From Aquarana catesbeiana (taxonomy: Eukaryota > Chordata > Amphibia > Anura > Ranidae): 64,000 nt of DNA. Below are positions 47,101 through 59,161 of this stretch, piece by piece. A program made the translations under genes and the position numbers. The notes beneath the pieces are model-generated. The model worked only from the letters and a program-made list of their open reading frames with translations, did no database searches and was not told where the DNA came from. The stretch lies in assembly GCF_042186555.1 (NCBI RefSeq), contig NC_133328.1, positions 57,397,431 to 57,461,430 on the forward strand, in the 5' to 3' direction. Position 1 is the stretch's first letter; the number at the start of each line of letters is the position of its first letter.

Positions 47101-50100
47101 AAGGTAAGTAGATTAGGAGCTCTGTGTTGATGTCTCCTTGAAGTCAGATGATCAAGATGAGGGATGTCAATGTACCTAAATTTTTGTATGAAATCTGGTA
47201 CTGTTTGCTGGCTTAGTGCATCTCTAACTAAAACTTTTAGTTAGTTTTGGATAAAGTGACTTATTTATTACAAGTATTTCTAGAGTGCCAACAATTTAAA
47301 GCAGAACTAAATTTAAAAAAAAAATGATGACTAGGCAGGCTTTTTATTGCAGAAGAGACATGCAGGAAAGTACACTTATTTGTCTATTCACAATCCTCTG
47401 TGGAATGTACACTGAGCTGTGCATGCATAGCTCAGTTTTCATTCCTGTATGGATGGCACACCCACAAACCCGGGCATATGAGGGTGACGAGGGACCTCTC
47501 AGGGGCGTCAGACCGTTGGAACTAAGGTAAGTATTTTTGCCTTTAGTTCCACTTTAGGCATCCAACTGCTGAAAAACATTTTAACCACTTCCTGCGGAAG
47601 TGACGCATATATGTGGCCTCTCGGCAGGTGTACTTGAACGCCAAGGAGCCGCATATATGCGGCCTTATGTAAACAGTTTTCAGTGCTGAGAGCGCACGCC
47701 CTGCACACTCCCAGCACAGACACCGTCAGGGACCGGAAAGCTCCCAATGCAAACTTGTGATCAGGAGTTTTCCGATCATGTGATTGCTGTGACAACCATT
47801 CACAGCGGGCACATGACTTGAATGCCCGCCTCCACTTACCAGTATTTAGAAGCTCTAAAATGGGCAGGGGGCACTGACGGGAAGAGGCTAAGGCTAGGTT
47901 CACACAATGAATCGCCTATGATTCACACAGGTACACGCACCGCATTCTTGTGCAATTCACATGCGATTCAGTGTGGTGTGACGTGAGCCCATTCATTTTC
48001 AATGGGTTCACATTGCACCAAAGTAGTGCATGCACTAATTTTGGAAATGCACTGCACCCGGATTGCATGGCCTACCATGTGATCCTGTGCAGACAAACGC
48101 ACTCCATTTACGACTTGTGTTTGGGGAGTCATTAAGGCGTTTCCTGCACCTCGTTCTAGTATGAACCTGGGCTAAGGAATTACAGCAGATTTTGTTTTCT
48201 TTTGGACCTGTTAAAGGAAGTGGAACATCAGTTGATCTCCTGGCAAAATCAACTGGTATTAAAACTATGTTGTGGAGGAGACTTAGAAAAACAAAAACGC
48301 TTACAATGTAATACAATTACATTTATATAGTGCTGACAATTTACACAGTGCTTTATACATAATGTACATTCACATTAGTCCCTGTCCTCAAGGAGCTTAC
48401 AATTTAAGGTCCTCAATTTCTCATACAGACACACACATACTTAGCCTACCAGCATGTCTATGGAGTGTGGGAGGAAACCGGAGTACCCGGAGTAAAGCCA
48501 TGTAAGCACAGGGAGAACATGCAAACCCCATGCAGGTAGTGTCCTGGACCCCGGTGCTGCTCACCCCTAAGCCATAGTTTGCCTTCAGCTGTCATTTGTA
48601 ATTGCAGTCTCTGTCCCTGCTGGGGAGATTCTCTCTATTTGTCCTGGAGACCAGTCAGTGGAAGTGATGGGAAACCCAGAATCTTATAGTTTCGCTGTAA
48701 CAGGATAAAAGTAGAAATACATCTGACAACTGCCAAAATGGGGTTTCCATTTGCTTCCTGTTGTGTGTCCAGCATTAGAAGTGAAGGGAACTTTCTCCAA
48801 TGACACACATCCAATAAACCAGACAGGGTAACCATTCTCTACTCACTTAAAAAAAGTTTTAGCTGTAGATACACATTATTAACCCCTTCACGCCTAAGGG
48901 TAAAACAAATATTAATACCTAAGCACAATTTTGCAACTTTCACATGTGTTAGTAAACTGTACATATCATCACAACTACTTTGTGCATCCAGGTGGATTAT
49001 ACCGCATTTTTTCACGAGAAATTAGGCCTTCATTTGGTGGTAAATGGTAAATACATATCTCCTGATTTTTTTTTTTTTTTTTTATATCAAAGGAAGCCTG
49101 TCCCAAAATAGTAAAAATTTTTTTTTAAAAATGTAGCTGTATATTTCTTGCTACTACCATTACCTTCCACCAAAGAAGAACCCAAATTAACTTCTCCTGC
49201 TCCTGACGATCGCAGCGATACCACATATGTGTATGTTAGATGTTGTTTGTACCCATAGTACAGCCCAAAAACAATGGTGCGCATTTTGTTTTGTTTTTTA
49301 TCCTACCTAAAACACACCGGCACTGATACTAATTAAAGGGAAAAAAAAAAATATCCTGTCCAAAAAAATACTGACCCTGACCCAAACACTAACCCTGGCT
49401 CTGACCTAGATCAAACCTTGATATAGGTTTTTTTTTTATATATATTATTTATGTATTTTTAAAGACAGAGAGAGAGAAAGCACGGGGGTGAGCTTCACCG
49501 TGACTGATCACCGTGATAGCCAGAGTCAGCCAGAGGTTATCACAGCAATCAGGTGATCCAGAATCGGGAGTTCCGGGTCTCGATCGTTACTACGGGGCCC
49601 GGGGCTCTCAGTGAGACACTGGTTTCTGTGCTGGGAGCACTCCATGCAGTGTTCTCCCAGTACAAAGGGAGATAAGCAAATGTGCGGCTCCCACTGAAAA
49701 ACGCCCAGTCCGGTGGGGCCGCATATTTTTCTTAGGTCAGCATCAAGGCGTTAATTGCCATAAATCTCCTCTGTACAGAGAATTATATATCTGTAAACAT
49801 CCTAATTTTTTTTCAGCAAAGGAAAGGGGAAAGTGAAGAAGGAGGAAGAGAAGATGAAAGAGGAAGATGAGGTACCCCAGGTCATAGCTCCACCAGATCC
49901 CAATCCTGAGACACTTCAGTGGTTCCCACCATGTGACCAGGAATTAAATGATTATATCTCAGAGGCTTCCAGAACAATCCTTCCTCTTCCACACATCCGA
50001 GAGCAAGTGGTAGCTCTGGCACAGTAAGTACATGTTTGTTTAGATCAAACCACCAAATATGGCTATGGGGGAGATTTATTAAAACTGGAGAGTGCTAAAT

Positions 50101-53100
50101 CTTTTGCAGCTCTGCATAGAAACCAATCAGCTTTCAGTATTTTTTTTCAAAGCTTAATTGAACAAGCTGAAGTTATAAGCTGATTGGCTACCATGCACAG
50201 CTGCACCGGATTCTGGGTTCTACAGTTTTAGTAAATCTCCCCCTATATGTTCTTATTTATAGCTGCACTCAGGGAACAAAAATGTCAATGCAAATATATT
50301 CCTCTATAGCCACAAAGGATTTAATCCACTTTTTATGCACCAAATATCTTTGCAAACCAATACATTTCCTTGTAAAATTGGCAGTGACATCTCACTGCAC
50401 TTCATACATCCTGTGCAGAGAACAGAGCTGTGGGAGGGGCCCAACAGACTCCACCCACTACAGGCTGCCTGCAGGAGGGGGAAGAGAGAAGAACAGTCAC
50501 CCTGCACAGGAAGAGAGAGCAGCAGTGACCATTCTTTTTTTACAGGAACATCCAGCTCTGAAGCCAAGATTCACACTAGATTACTGCACAAATCCCGAAG
50601 AAATACACAATACACCAGTGGAGGCTGGTAGGCTTTTTTTTTTCGGGGGGGGGCGACAAACAACCACCCCCCCAGCGGCACCTCAACCCCCCCTCCCCCT
50701 GCTTGCTGTCTGCCGGTCGGTCCGGCACTTACCCCATCCAGTAGTGTATTTAGGTTTTGTGCTGCCCTAGGCCTGACTAAACTCGTGCACCCCCTAATTT
50801 AAATATGACCCACCCCTTCCTGTCAAGGCCACACCCCTTGCTGTTTAAGACCCGTCCTGAAATTTTCAAATGGGGACACTAGTTCTGAGGGCCTGGGGGG
50901 ACAATGGATTCCCTTAATTTGCATAGATTTCCTCTCACTTCCTGTTTGGCTATGGGGCAGGAAGTGAAGGGAAATCTCTGCAATGGGACAGGGATGGTAA
51001 AAAATAAACTGACAGTGGCTATAACCCTCCCTTATTCTATCCAAAATGAAAAAAAAAGTGTTGGCTATAGTTCTACTTTAATCACAAATTTCTGATAATT
51101 TTATGGAGAGGACTAAGAAGATATAACCATGCGATGGTGCAGCAGAAAACATAGTACAGTGAGAAAGGTTTGTGGTCCAGGATGATAGGACAGTCAAAAT
51201 TAGAAGCGCCAAAGTTGCGGCATGCCAGCCGCCCGCATACTTGAAGCAGTGCAGCCACTTTATGGGGGCGCTAGACTAATTTGCCTCTCAGCCCAGTCCG
51301 CCCCATAAGACTGGCGCTACACTAACAGTGTAGCGCAAGCCGGCGGGGACTCTTTCTGTGCTGCCCCCCTGCAAAGTGCTGCCCTAGGCCTTGGCCTTGT
51401 CGGCCTAGGCCAGGATACAGCGTTGACCCCATCTAGGCAGAGGGCAGCAGGCAGCTTGGCCAGGAGGAGGATCAGTGTTACAGTAGTGAATATTCATTCA
51501 CTATTATAACATGCCTGGGTGGGCTCCGAGCGCATTCTCCCCCCCCCCCGAGCCCACCCTATATTGAAGCCTATTGCAGCCTCTGGCTCTAATCAATGCT
51601 TCAAAAAAAACACTCTGTGTTGGAATTCATGCATCTGACGTCCTGCAAGGGGCCGGGCGCATTGATGTGGCGTCTTGGTGACGGTGAGGTGGTGGTTTTC
51701 GCAGCCTCGCCAGAACCCAGCAGTCACCTTGGAGGCGGCAGTCATGGGTTCTTATGCAGCGCTGTCCAACCTTCCGTATAGGGGAATGAAGGCTACTCCT
51801 GCGGTCACAGGCCCCATGAAGACCACAATCCAAGTGTGGAAAGCCTCTAGAGCAGCGCTCTTACAACCACTCACGGTGTCCCCACACACCCCGTTGTGGG
51901 CAAATCCGATGCTCCCACACCTCCTTAGTTTGCCGGACCCGGCGGCATGGGCCAGTCGAGGTATCACTAAATTAAAACAGGTGATGTCAAGGGGAGTAGT
52001 ACAATCTTTTAGAGAATTACAACAAGCCCATAACCTGCCAAACTCCTTTCTTTTCAAATACTGGCAGCTAAGGCACGCCCTCAGGGCCCAGTTTCCCCAC
52101 CAGGTGACGCTCGAACCAGATTCAATCGAGCGCCTCTTGATCTCTGGGATGCTGGAGAAACCCCTATCCTCCCTTTATTTATATTTAACGGTCGCTCATG
52201 ACATTAAAACTGATAGAACTAGGGCCAAGTGGCAGGCGGATATCTCCTCGCTGGGGGAGGAGGAGTGGGAGGAGTGTCTGACTACGTTTATCCCGTCCAT
52301 GATTGCTGCCAAGGATAGATTTATTCAGCTAAAATTTATCCACAGAGCTTACTACACACCCCAACGTCTAGCAAAAATTTACCCCGAAAAGACTTCTGAC
52401 TGCACTAGATGTGGGAAAGAGGTGGGCTCCTTCTTTCATATGGTCTGGTCCTGTCCCAAACTAGGTCCGTTTTGGAATGCGGTAGCAAACAAACTGGAGG
52501 TGGTATGTGGTACAGAGATTCCAATGGATCCTTTAACTTTTTTGCTCAGCTACTTAGGAGAGATAGAGGGAGACCGCTATACCAAACAATGCCTAACATT
52601 TTCCTTATTTTATGCAAGGAGAGAAATACTCCTTAATTGGAAGAAAAAAGAGGCGCCCACTGTGGAGGCTTGGGAGGCGGCGGTAAATAATGTTCTGCCG
52701 CTATATCGCCTGACCTATGAGAGCAGGAACTGTCCTCAAAAATTCGATAAAGTGTGGTCGAGTTGGGTGGATGCATGTGGCCGCCCCTGAGATGGAGTGG
52801 ACCCAGGTGTTCACCCTCCCCCCTCTTCCCCCTCGTTTGGGAGGGGGTATGGTAGATTGGGTATTTTACACCTTGAAGTAACGTCTGATATTTCCCTAGA
52901 GACTTATTTACCAATACTGTATTACTCCAGTAAGAAGTCACACTTCATGTACTGTATATATTTCGTCCGTCGCCACAAGTTGGAGTGGAATGGAAGAACC
53001 CTTTTATATGTATGATTGCATATTGTAGTCTATCGACTGCTGTTAGATCCTAGTATAATGCTGAAAGTTTATGTACTGTCTTATATGTTTAATAAAATAA

Positions 53101-56100
53101 AAATTCACTGTTAAAAAAAAAAAAAAAGAATACATATGCCTCTAGTCAATATTTTCTTATCCTCCTCAATTCATTTTAATAAGGCAGTGGAAAGAGTAAC
53201 AGTGATTTGCACATTGCAGTAACCTATGGCAACCAATTTTCATTTTATTGAAGACAGATTGAAGAAGGATTCTAATATTTTCCATGGGTTTCTGGACTTT
53301 ACGGTCATTTGCAATACTGAGTAAACCCAGTCGGATGAAGGATGTGCAATATGCAGCACATCACAGTTTTGGTAGGTCTGTGGAATTAAAGGCGCCCTCC
53401 TTTCATATATTTCTGTAGCTGAGATTCATATTCTGAGATTTGGGGGCTACACCTGCTGTGCTCATTATGAGGAGTGCTCACTCTACCTGTTGGATGTTTT
53501 ATTTATTTTATATGACGGAGGATATAACGGATGGAGCTCAGACACACAGAGGCGCAGGAACACCAAAATATCAATTGGACAGGAACAGAGTCGGGGCTTA
53601 TCGCAGGAAGGTCTCACTGTTGGAGCATGCAACACATGTATGAAGCCAGGGCCTCACTCAGCCTACCAGGGTTCACTCATATCTAAAAGATTACTTCTGG
53701 GTGAACAGACCTTTTAAAGTGGTTGTAAACCTCAGACATGAAATATGAACAAGGTATATGCCTCTATAGCAGTGATGGCGAACCTTTTTGAGCCCGAGTG
53801 CCCAAACTGAAATAAATAAGTTGGTTTTGTGTTGCAAAGTGCCAACACAGCATTTCGCGAGAGAGGGGTGCTGAGCGAAAGAGAGGGGGTGTGTAAGAGA
53901 GATGGGGGCGTGTGTAAAAAACAGAGAGATAGAGAGTGGGGGTTGTGAGAGAGAGAGAGGTTATGTGTGTGTGTGAGAGAGAGGGCGGTTGTGAGAGAGA
54001 CAGAGAGAGAGGGGTGTGAGAGAGATGCAGAGAGGGAGGGGACAGACAGAGAGAGAGAGAGAGGGGACATAGAGGGGACAGAGAGAGATAGAGGGGACAT
54101 AGAGAGAGATAGAGGGGACACAGAGAGAGAGAAAGGGGATAGAGAGAGAGAGAGGGGACAGAGAGAGAGGGGGGACAGAGAGAGGGGGACAGAGAGAGAG
54201 AGGGGGGGGGCAGAGAGAGAGGGGGGACAGAGAGAGGGGGACAGAGAGAGAGAGGGGGGACAGAGAGAGAGGGGACAGAGAGAGAGGGGGGACAGAGAGA
54301 GTGGGGGGACAGAGAGAGGGAGGGGACAGAGAGAGAGGGCAGAGAGAGAGAAGGGGGACAGAGAGAGGGTACAGAGAGAGAGAGAGATAGGGGACAGAGA
54401 GAGAGAGAGGGGACAGAGAGAGAGAGAGGGGGGACACAGAGAGAGGGGACAGAGAGAGAGAGGGGATACAGAGAGAGAGAGGGGATACAGAGAGAGAGAG
54501 AGAGAGGGAGGGGACACAAAGAGAGAGGGGGGACAGAGTGGGGGACACAGAGGGGGGGATGGAAAACCAGGGGAGCTGTGAGAAAGGGAGACCTCTAGCT
54601 CTGTCCCTATCAGCAATCCCTGCTCTGCCTCCCTGCCCCAGTCTTTGTCTGCAGGTATTCAGTGTATAATTTTGCCCGGTACCTGTCTCCATCCTTGACC
54701 TGGGAGAGCCCCCTGCTCTGTTCCATCCAGCGGCTCCCTCACAGCCTGCACCTCTCGCCTGTCCTCGTCTTCCGGGCCCACAGTCAGTCTGTTCTCCGGG
54801 CCTCACTGTTTAAGGAGGTTTGAGGAGTCCAGGCTCCGGAAGGCGCCAGGGATGCTGCACCCCTCTTCGGCCATAAAATTAAGCAGTGAAGCTCTTCTCT
54901 CCCTCCCGCGCTGTCCACGCGGAGGATGCGGGATCGTCCACTCACTCGTGCAGTTTCCTGCACCTCGCCGCTGCTTGTTTCTCTCCCTCCCGTGCTCTCA
55001 GGTCTGTAGCCTTCCGCGCGAAGGCTGCGGAGCCGCCCACTCACTTGTGCAGAAAATTTCCTGCACCTCGCCCCTGCTTGCTGCCGTGTTCTCCCCGCCG
55101 TGAACCTGGACCCTCTCGTGTGCCCACAGAGATGGCTCTGCGTGCCAGCTGTGGCATGCGTGCCAGCTGTGGCACGCGTGCCCTAGGTTTGCCATCACTG
55201 CTCTATAGTGTGTACTTGTCTCTAATAAAAGCACTAAGTGTAATTTCTGTCTTCTGCTTTGTTCCTCTGCTATCAGCATGAATCACTTCTGACAAGTTTT
55301 CCTGACACCAAGAGAAAAAAGGCAATGGGGAGGGATCTCCAGCTGATTGGCAGCCTCAGCTCTGTTCCTGTGAGCTGTGTGAAGGGGGGCATGTCTCTTC
55401 CCTCCAATCAGTTCTCAGAAATCTTCTCACTGAGCTCTGCAGAGTGTAATTTTAGCTCTCTGCCCACTCTTTTCTGAACTCTCAGACAAGCTTATAAATG
55501 CAGGACTTTGAATGGATGTAGAGAAGAGGAGGCTGCAGATAAACAGTATAACGAAACGTCCTACACTCCGCTAGAGTGCTTTCGTCATATACTGCTTCCT
55601 CCCAGTCTGAATATAGATATCCGATATTCCAACCGCTAACAAACACAACAAGACAATACTCGTTTGGTTGCTGAACATGGACTGTTTATTAGAACAAGAA
55701 TACAGTCTTATTTACAGTTGAAGAGAAGGTTCCCCCCTCTTGCTCATATTACTCTAACAATACACCTGTAACCAGGAACCTAATTAACATGAGCTAGTTA
55801 TATAATCATTTACCCAGACTAGGTGACTCAGAGATATGACCTTTCAGGGTAGACTTGCCGTCTCCTCACTCAACTTACAATACACATAAGTATAAACACA
55901 TCCCCCAATAGTTTGCTAGGAGACAAAGGTGTGTTAATGAGCACAATAAACTATTGGGTGAAAGACCCGGGCTTTCCAGATCTCATTAATCAGCATTCCT
56001 TTCACATACATCTGTCCACTAAGTCCCAAGCTGGCAGAAGCCATCATGGGCTCCTTAATAATGTCCTTTTGCATTACATAACAGAATATCTTCCTAAATG

Positions 56101-59081
56101 CTTGTAGCTCCCTCAAATGCCAGGGCCCATAGTTGGTAGCCAAGAGGCTAGCATTCAGTCCCCTCCAAAAGCCTCTGTCCGGGGTAAGTCTGTCACAAAC
56201 AGGTACAACTTATGTGGGAGGATTTGTTTAATCTCTGTATATCTCCTGAGGCCAATCACTTCACTGGGTATATTTAAGGGTTTACAACCACTTTAAAGCT
56301 TATGGAAAATATATCATGTGATTTGGAGATTACACGTAGCTAGCTCTCTATTGCTCCCAGTGCTTGAAAAGAGTAAAGAAGGAGTAAAGGGAAGGTGCTA
56401 TAAGTATATGCTCTGCTGGTCTGGCATTAAAGTGAACCTGTCCCTTTGCCTCGCATGTGCAAAGTACATCTTCACTTTAAACGTTCTCTTAGATTAACCC
56501 TGACAAATATTCTTTTTCCTCCCAAGCACATAATCATTATATTTACTTTGTACAGACTTTAGACTAAAACTGATTCATGTTAAGCTTTTATGCTGGCTTT
56601 TAAATCTTACATAATATGCAGCTGAACAGTCAAGATACTGAGACGGCCGCATATATTTCCATTTTAATTCATGTAATGATCTCAGTATAATTGCAGCAAT
56701 CATTTGGGGGGGGGCTGCTTATAGAAAAAAAAAGCTTCTTCTTTATATGAGACAAAATCCTGTAGTGTGATGGATTTTCTTAAATTCCACGCAGGTTTGT
56801 GGCCGAAAAGATGGGCGGTGCTATAGAGAAGGATCGCCTGCATGAATTCAGCTGGGAGCTCCATATCAGTGAACTTAAATTTGAGCTGAAGAGCAATGTC
56901 ATTCCCATTGGGAAGATTAAGAAAGGGATATTCTATCACCGAGCACTGCTCTACAAGGTATACTCTGAGAGATATGTATTTTTAAAGGGCTTTTTCACTC
57001 TATAATGTGATTTCAAAAGTTGTTTCAATCATATAAATCTGTAGTTTTTCTTAAAACAATACCAGGTGATCCTGTCATGTAGGTGCTTTCAGTTATAGGG
57101 TGATACCTGTCTCCCAGCTGTTCTCTTGTGTTGTCACTTTGTCACATGCACCCTGGTAAAGAATAAATGCAGCCATGCTGACACACATTGTGCAGGCATG
57201 GTGGTCCTCCGTTGTCACTATCAGGAAGGTGGTCCAAAGCATTGATTTGCTGGGGTCAGTGCATGTGGATGAGAAGTGGCTGAAGGAGTCTGGATGAGAT
57301 CTGCAGCACTGTGATGCACAAAGAAATAAAAGCATTTTATGGGGAAATAAACAGCAGTTGTTAATAATACTAAGTGCTTTAGCAAAATAACGTAGTTAGG
57401 GTTTAGATCTGAAGCCCATCTGCAGTAAAGTTATTTTTTAAAATTATTATCTTCCAAGCATTAAACAGGTTTGTCTGCAATGCTTACCAGCTCTTCAGCA
57501 TTGTCCACTGCAGTAATTATTTTCTGCCACTAGAGGTCACCAGTGTTCTGCATCATTTAACCCACTTCCTGTGATTGCAGGGTGTCATGCACACTTCTGT
57601 GTGGATGTCACCACAGCATTTGCATTTAATAGTTTATGGATGCTGAGAATTGTGCAGAAATCATTGCATGATTAAAGACCGAAAGAATTACAGCCAAAGC
57701 TTGTTTGGCTGTACTTCTCCTGTGGCTCACAGGAGTTCAGTTCGTTCTGCACTCCTGTGACACTTTTTCAGCAGACAGCTGGCTGAAACCCGCTGATGGC
57801 TGACATCACTGACGTCAGAGAGCTGGTACGGGCTCAGGCAAGATCGCAACAATGAAGTCGGGATCTGCCTACATGCCTGGACCGGCACATGGCTCAGCCT
57901 TTCAGCAAGCCGCTTAGAGCCTGAGCCACCTGCTCCTGCCCTCTCCACAGACCAGTGCTTCAGTGAGCGAGAGGGGCAAAGCAGAGAGTGGTGACTAGCA
58001 GTCACCAGCTCTCTGCTCAGAGAGCCCTTAGAACTGAGCGATCGGCGGTGTTTGATCGCTCAGTTCTCTTAGAGCCAGTGGCGGACATATGCAGCATCAA
58101 ATCGATGCTGCATCCAGCCAGGTAAGTATGATTCTGCAAAAAAACAAAATGGGGATACTTCTCTTTTAATAGGAAGCTACAGAATGCTGTCAGAGATTGC
58201 AGACATGGAACAGGAGATTGTCAAAGACCACAGGCATGCTACAAGAGATGGTCAATTACTGCAGATATGCTACATGTCTGGTCCTTTTTTGGGCTTTAAA
58301 CAGTTAATTTGAAACAAAATATTGCTGTATGCTAATTATAGAACTGAGGAGTCCCTTGGTGGACAGGTATGAAAGAGTCTCTTTGTTGCTTTGCTTTTTA
58401 TAACTTGATAGATTAGATTAATTGAAACATTTGAAGAGAGATGTAACTATATAGTGTTACGTTTTCCAAAGTTGCAACATAAGGAAACGCCGACCGTTGA
58501 CCGACAGTGAACCTTTCCAACTCTTCACTTGGTAATCTATTTTTGTCAGAGAGTTATTTATAGAAAAGAATGATACATATATGACCGGTAGTGTAGAACA
58601 TTTTATCTACAAACTTTATCTTCCACAACTATGATTAAACAATGGGGGGGGGGGCACTCGATTAGGAGGAGGAGCCAGGAGCGGCTCCGGGGGACCCCAG
58701 AAAAGGACCACTCTGTGCATAACAGAGGAGGTAAGTAAAACATGTTTTTTATTTATTTTAAAAAAACAAACCTTTACAATTACTTTAATGTTGGTTCAAA
58801 CTAGAGTTGCACGATTCTGGATACAATGAGAACCACAATTTTTTTTTGCTTAGAATAAAGCTCACAACTCTCTCACGATTCTCGCTGCGTAACATCATCT
58901 TTCACATTATACCAAGAAAATGGGCTAGCTTTACTGTTTAGTTTTTTTTTAATTAATTGAAGTGTATATTTTCGCCAAAAAATGCGCTTGGAAGACCGCT
59001 GCGCAAATACAGTGTATACAGTGTGACATAAATATTGCAACAACCGCCATTTTGTTCTCTAGAGTCTCTTCTAAAAAAAAA

Positions 59082-59161
<80 letters not shown>

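Larger units (their letters stand above)
53714..56296. mobile_element. TTAA-flanked MITE carrying two nested insertions
   Basis: The left end is TTAA then AGTGGTTGTAAAC; the right end is GTTTACAACCACT then TTAA. The original element is about 480 bp. A hAT-like element (53770-55200) and a solo LTR (55547-56197) have inserted into it. Both nested elements have perfect target duplications within the host sequence, so the host is the oldest of the three. Confidence 0.85.

Noticed and set aside
49817..50023. Possible separate Lys/Glu-rich gene starting at the Met at 49833
   Set aside because: The segment has a strong acceptor and donor, and its frame joins ARMC3 exons on both sides, so it is an internal exon.
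53732..54806. Long overlapping open frames (up to 294 codons) on both strands
   Set aside because: They are Ser/Leu/Pro or Arg/Glu/Gly repeats generated by the GA-rich array inside a hAT-like element.
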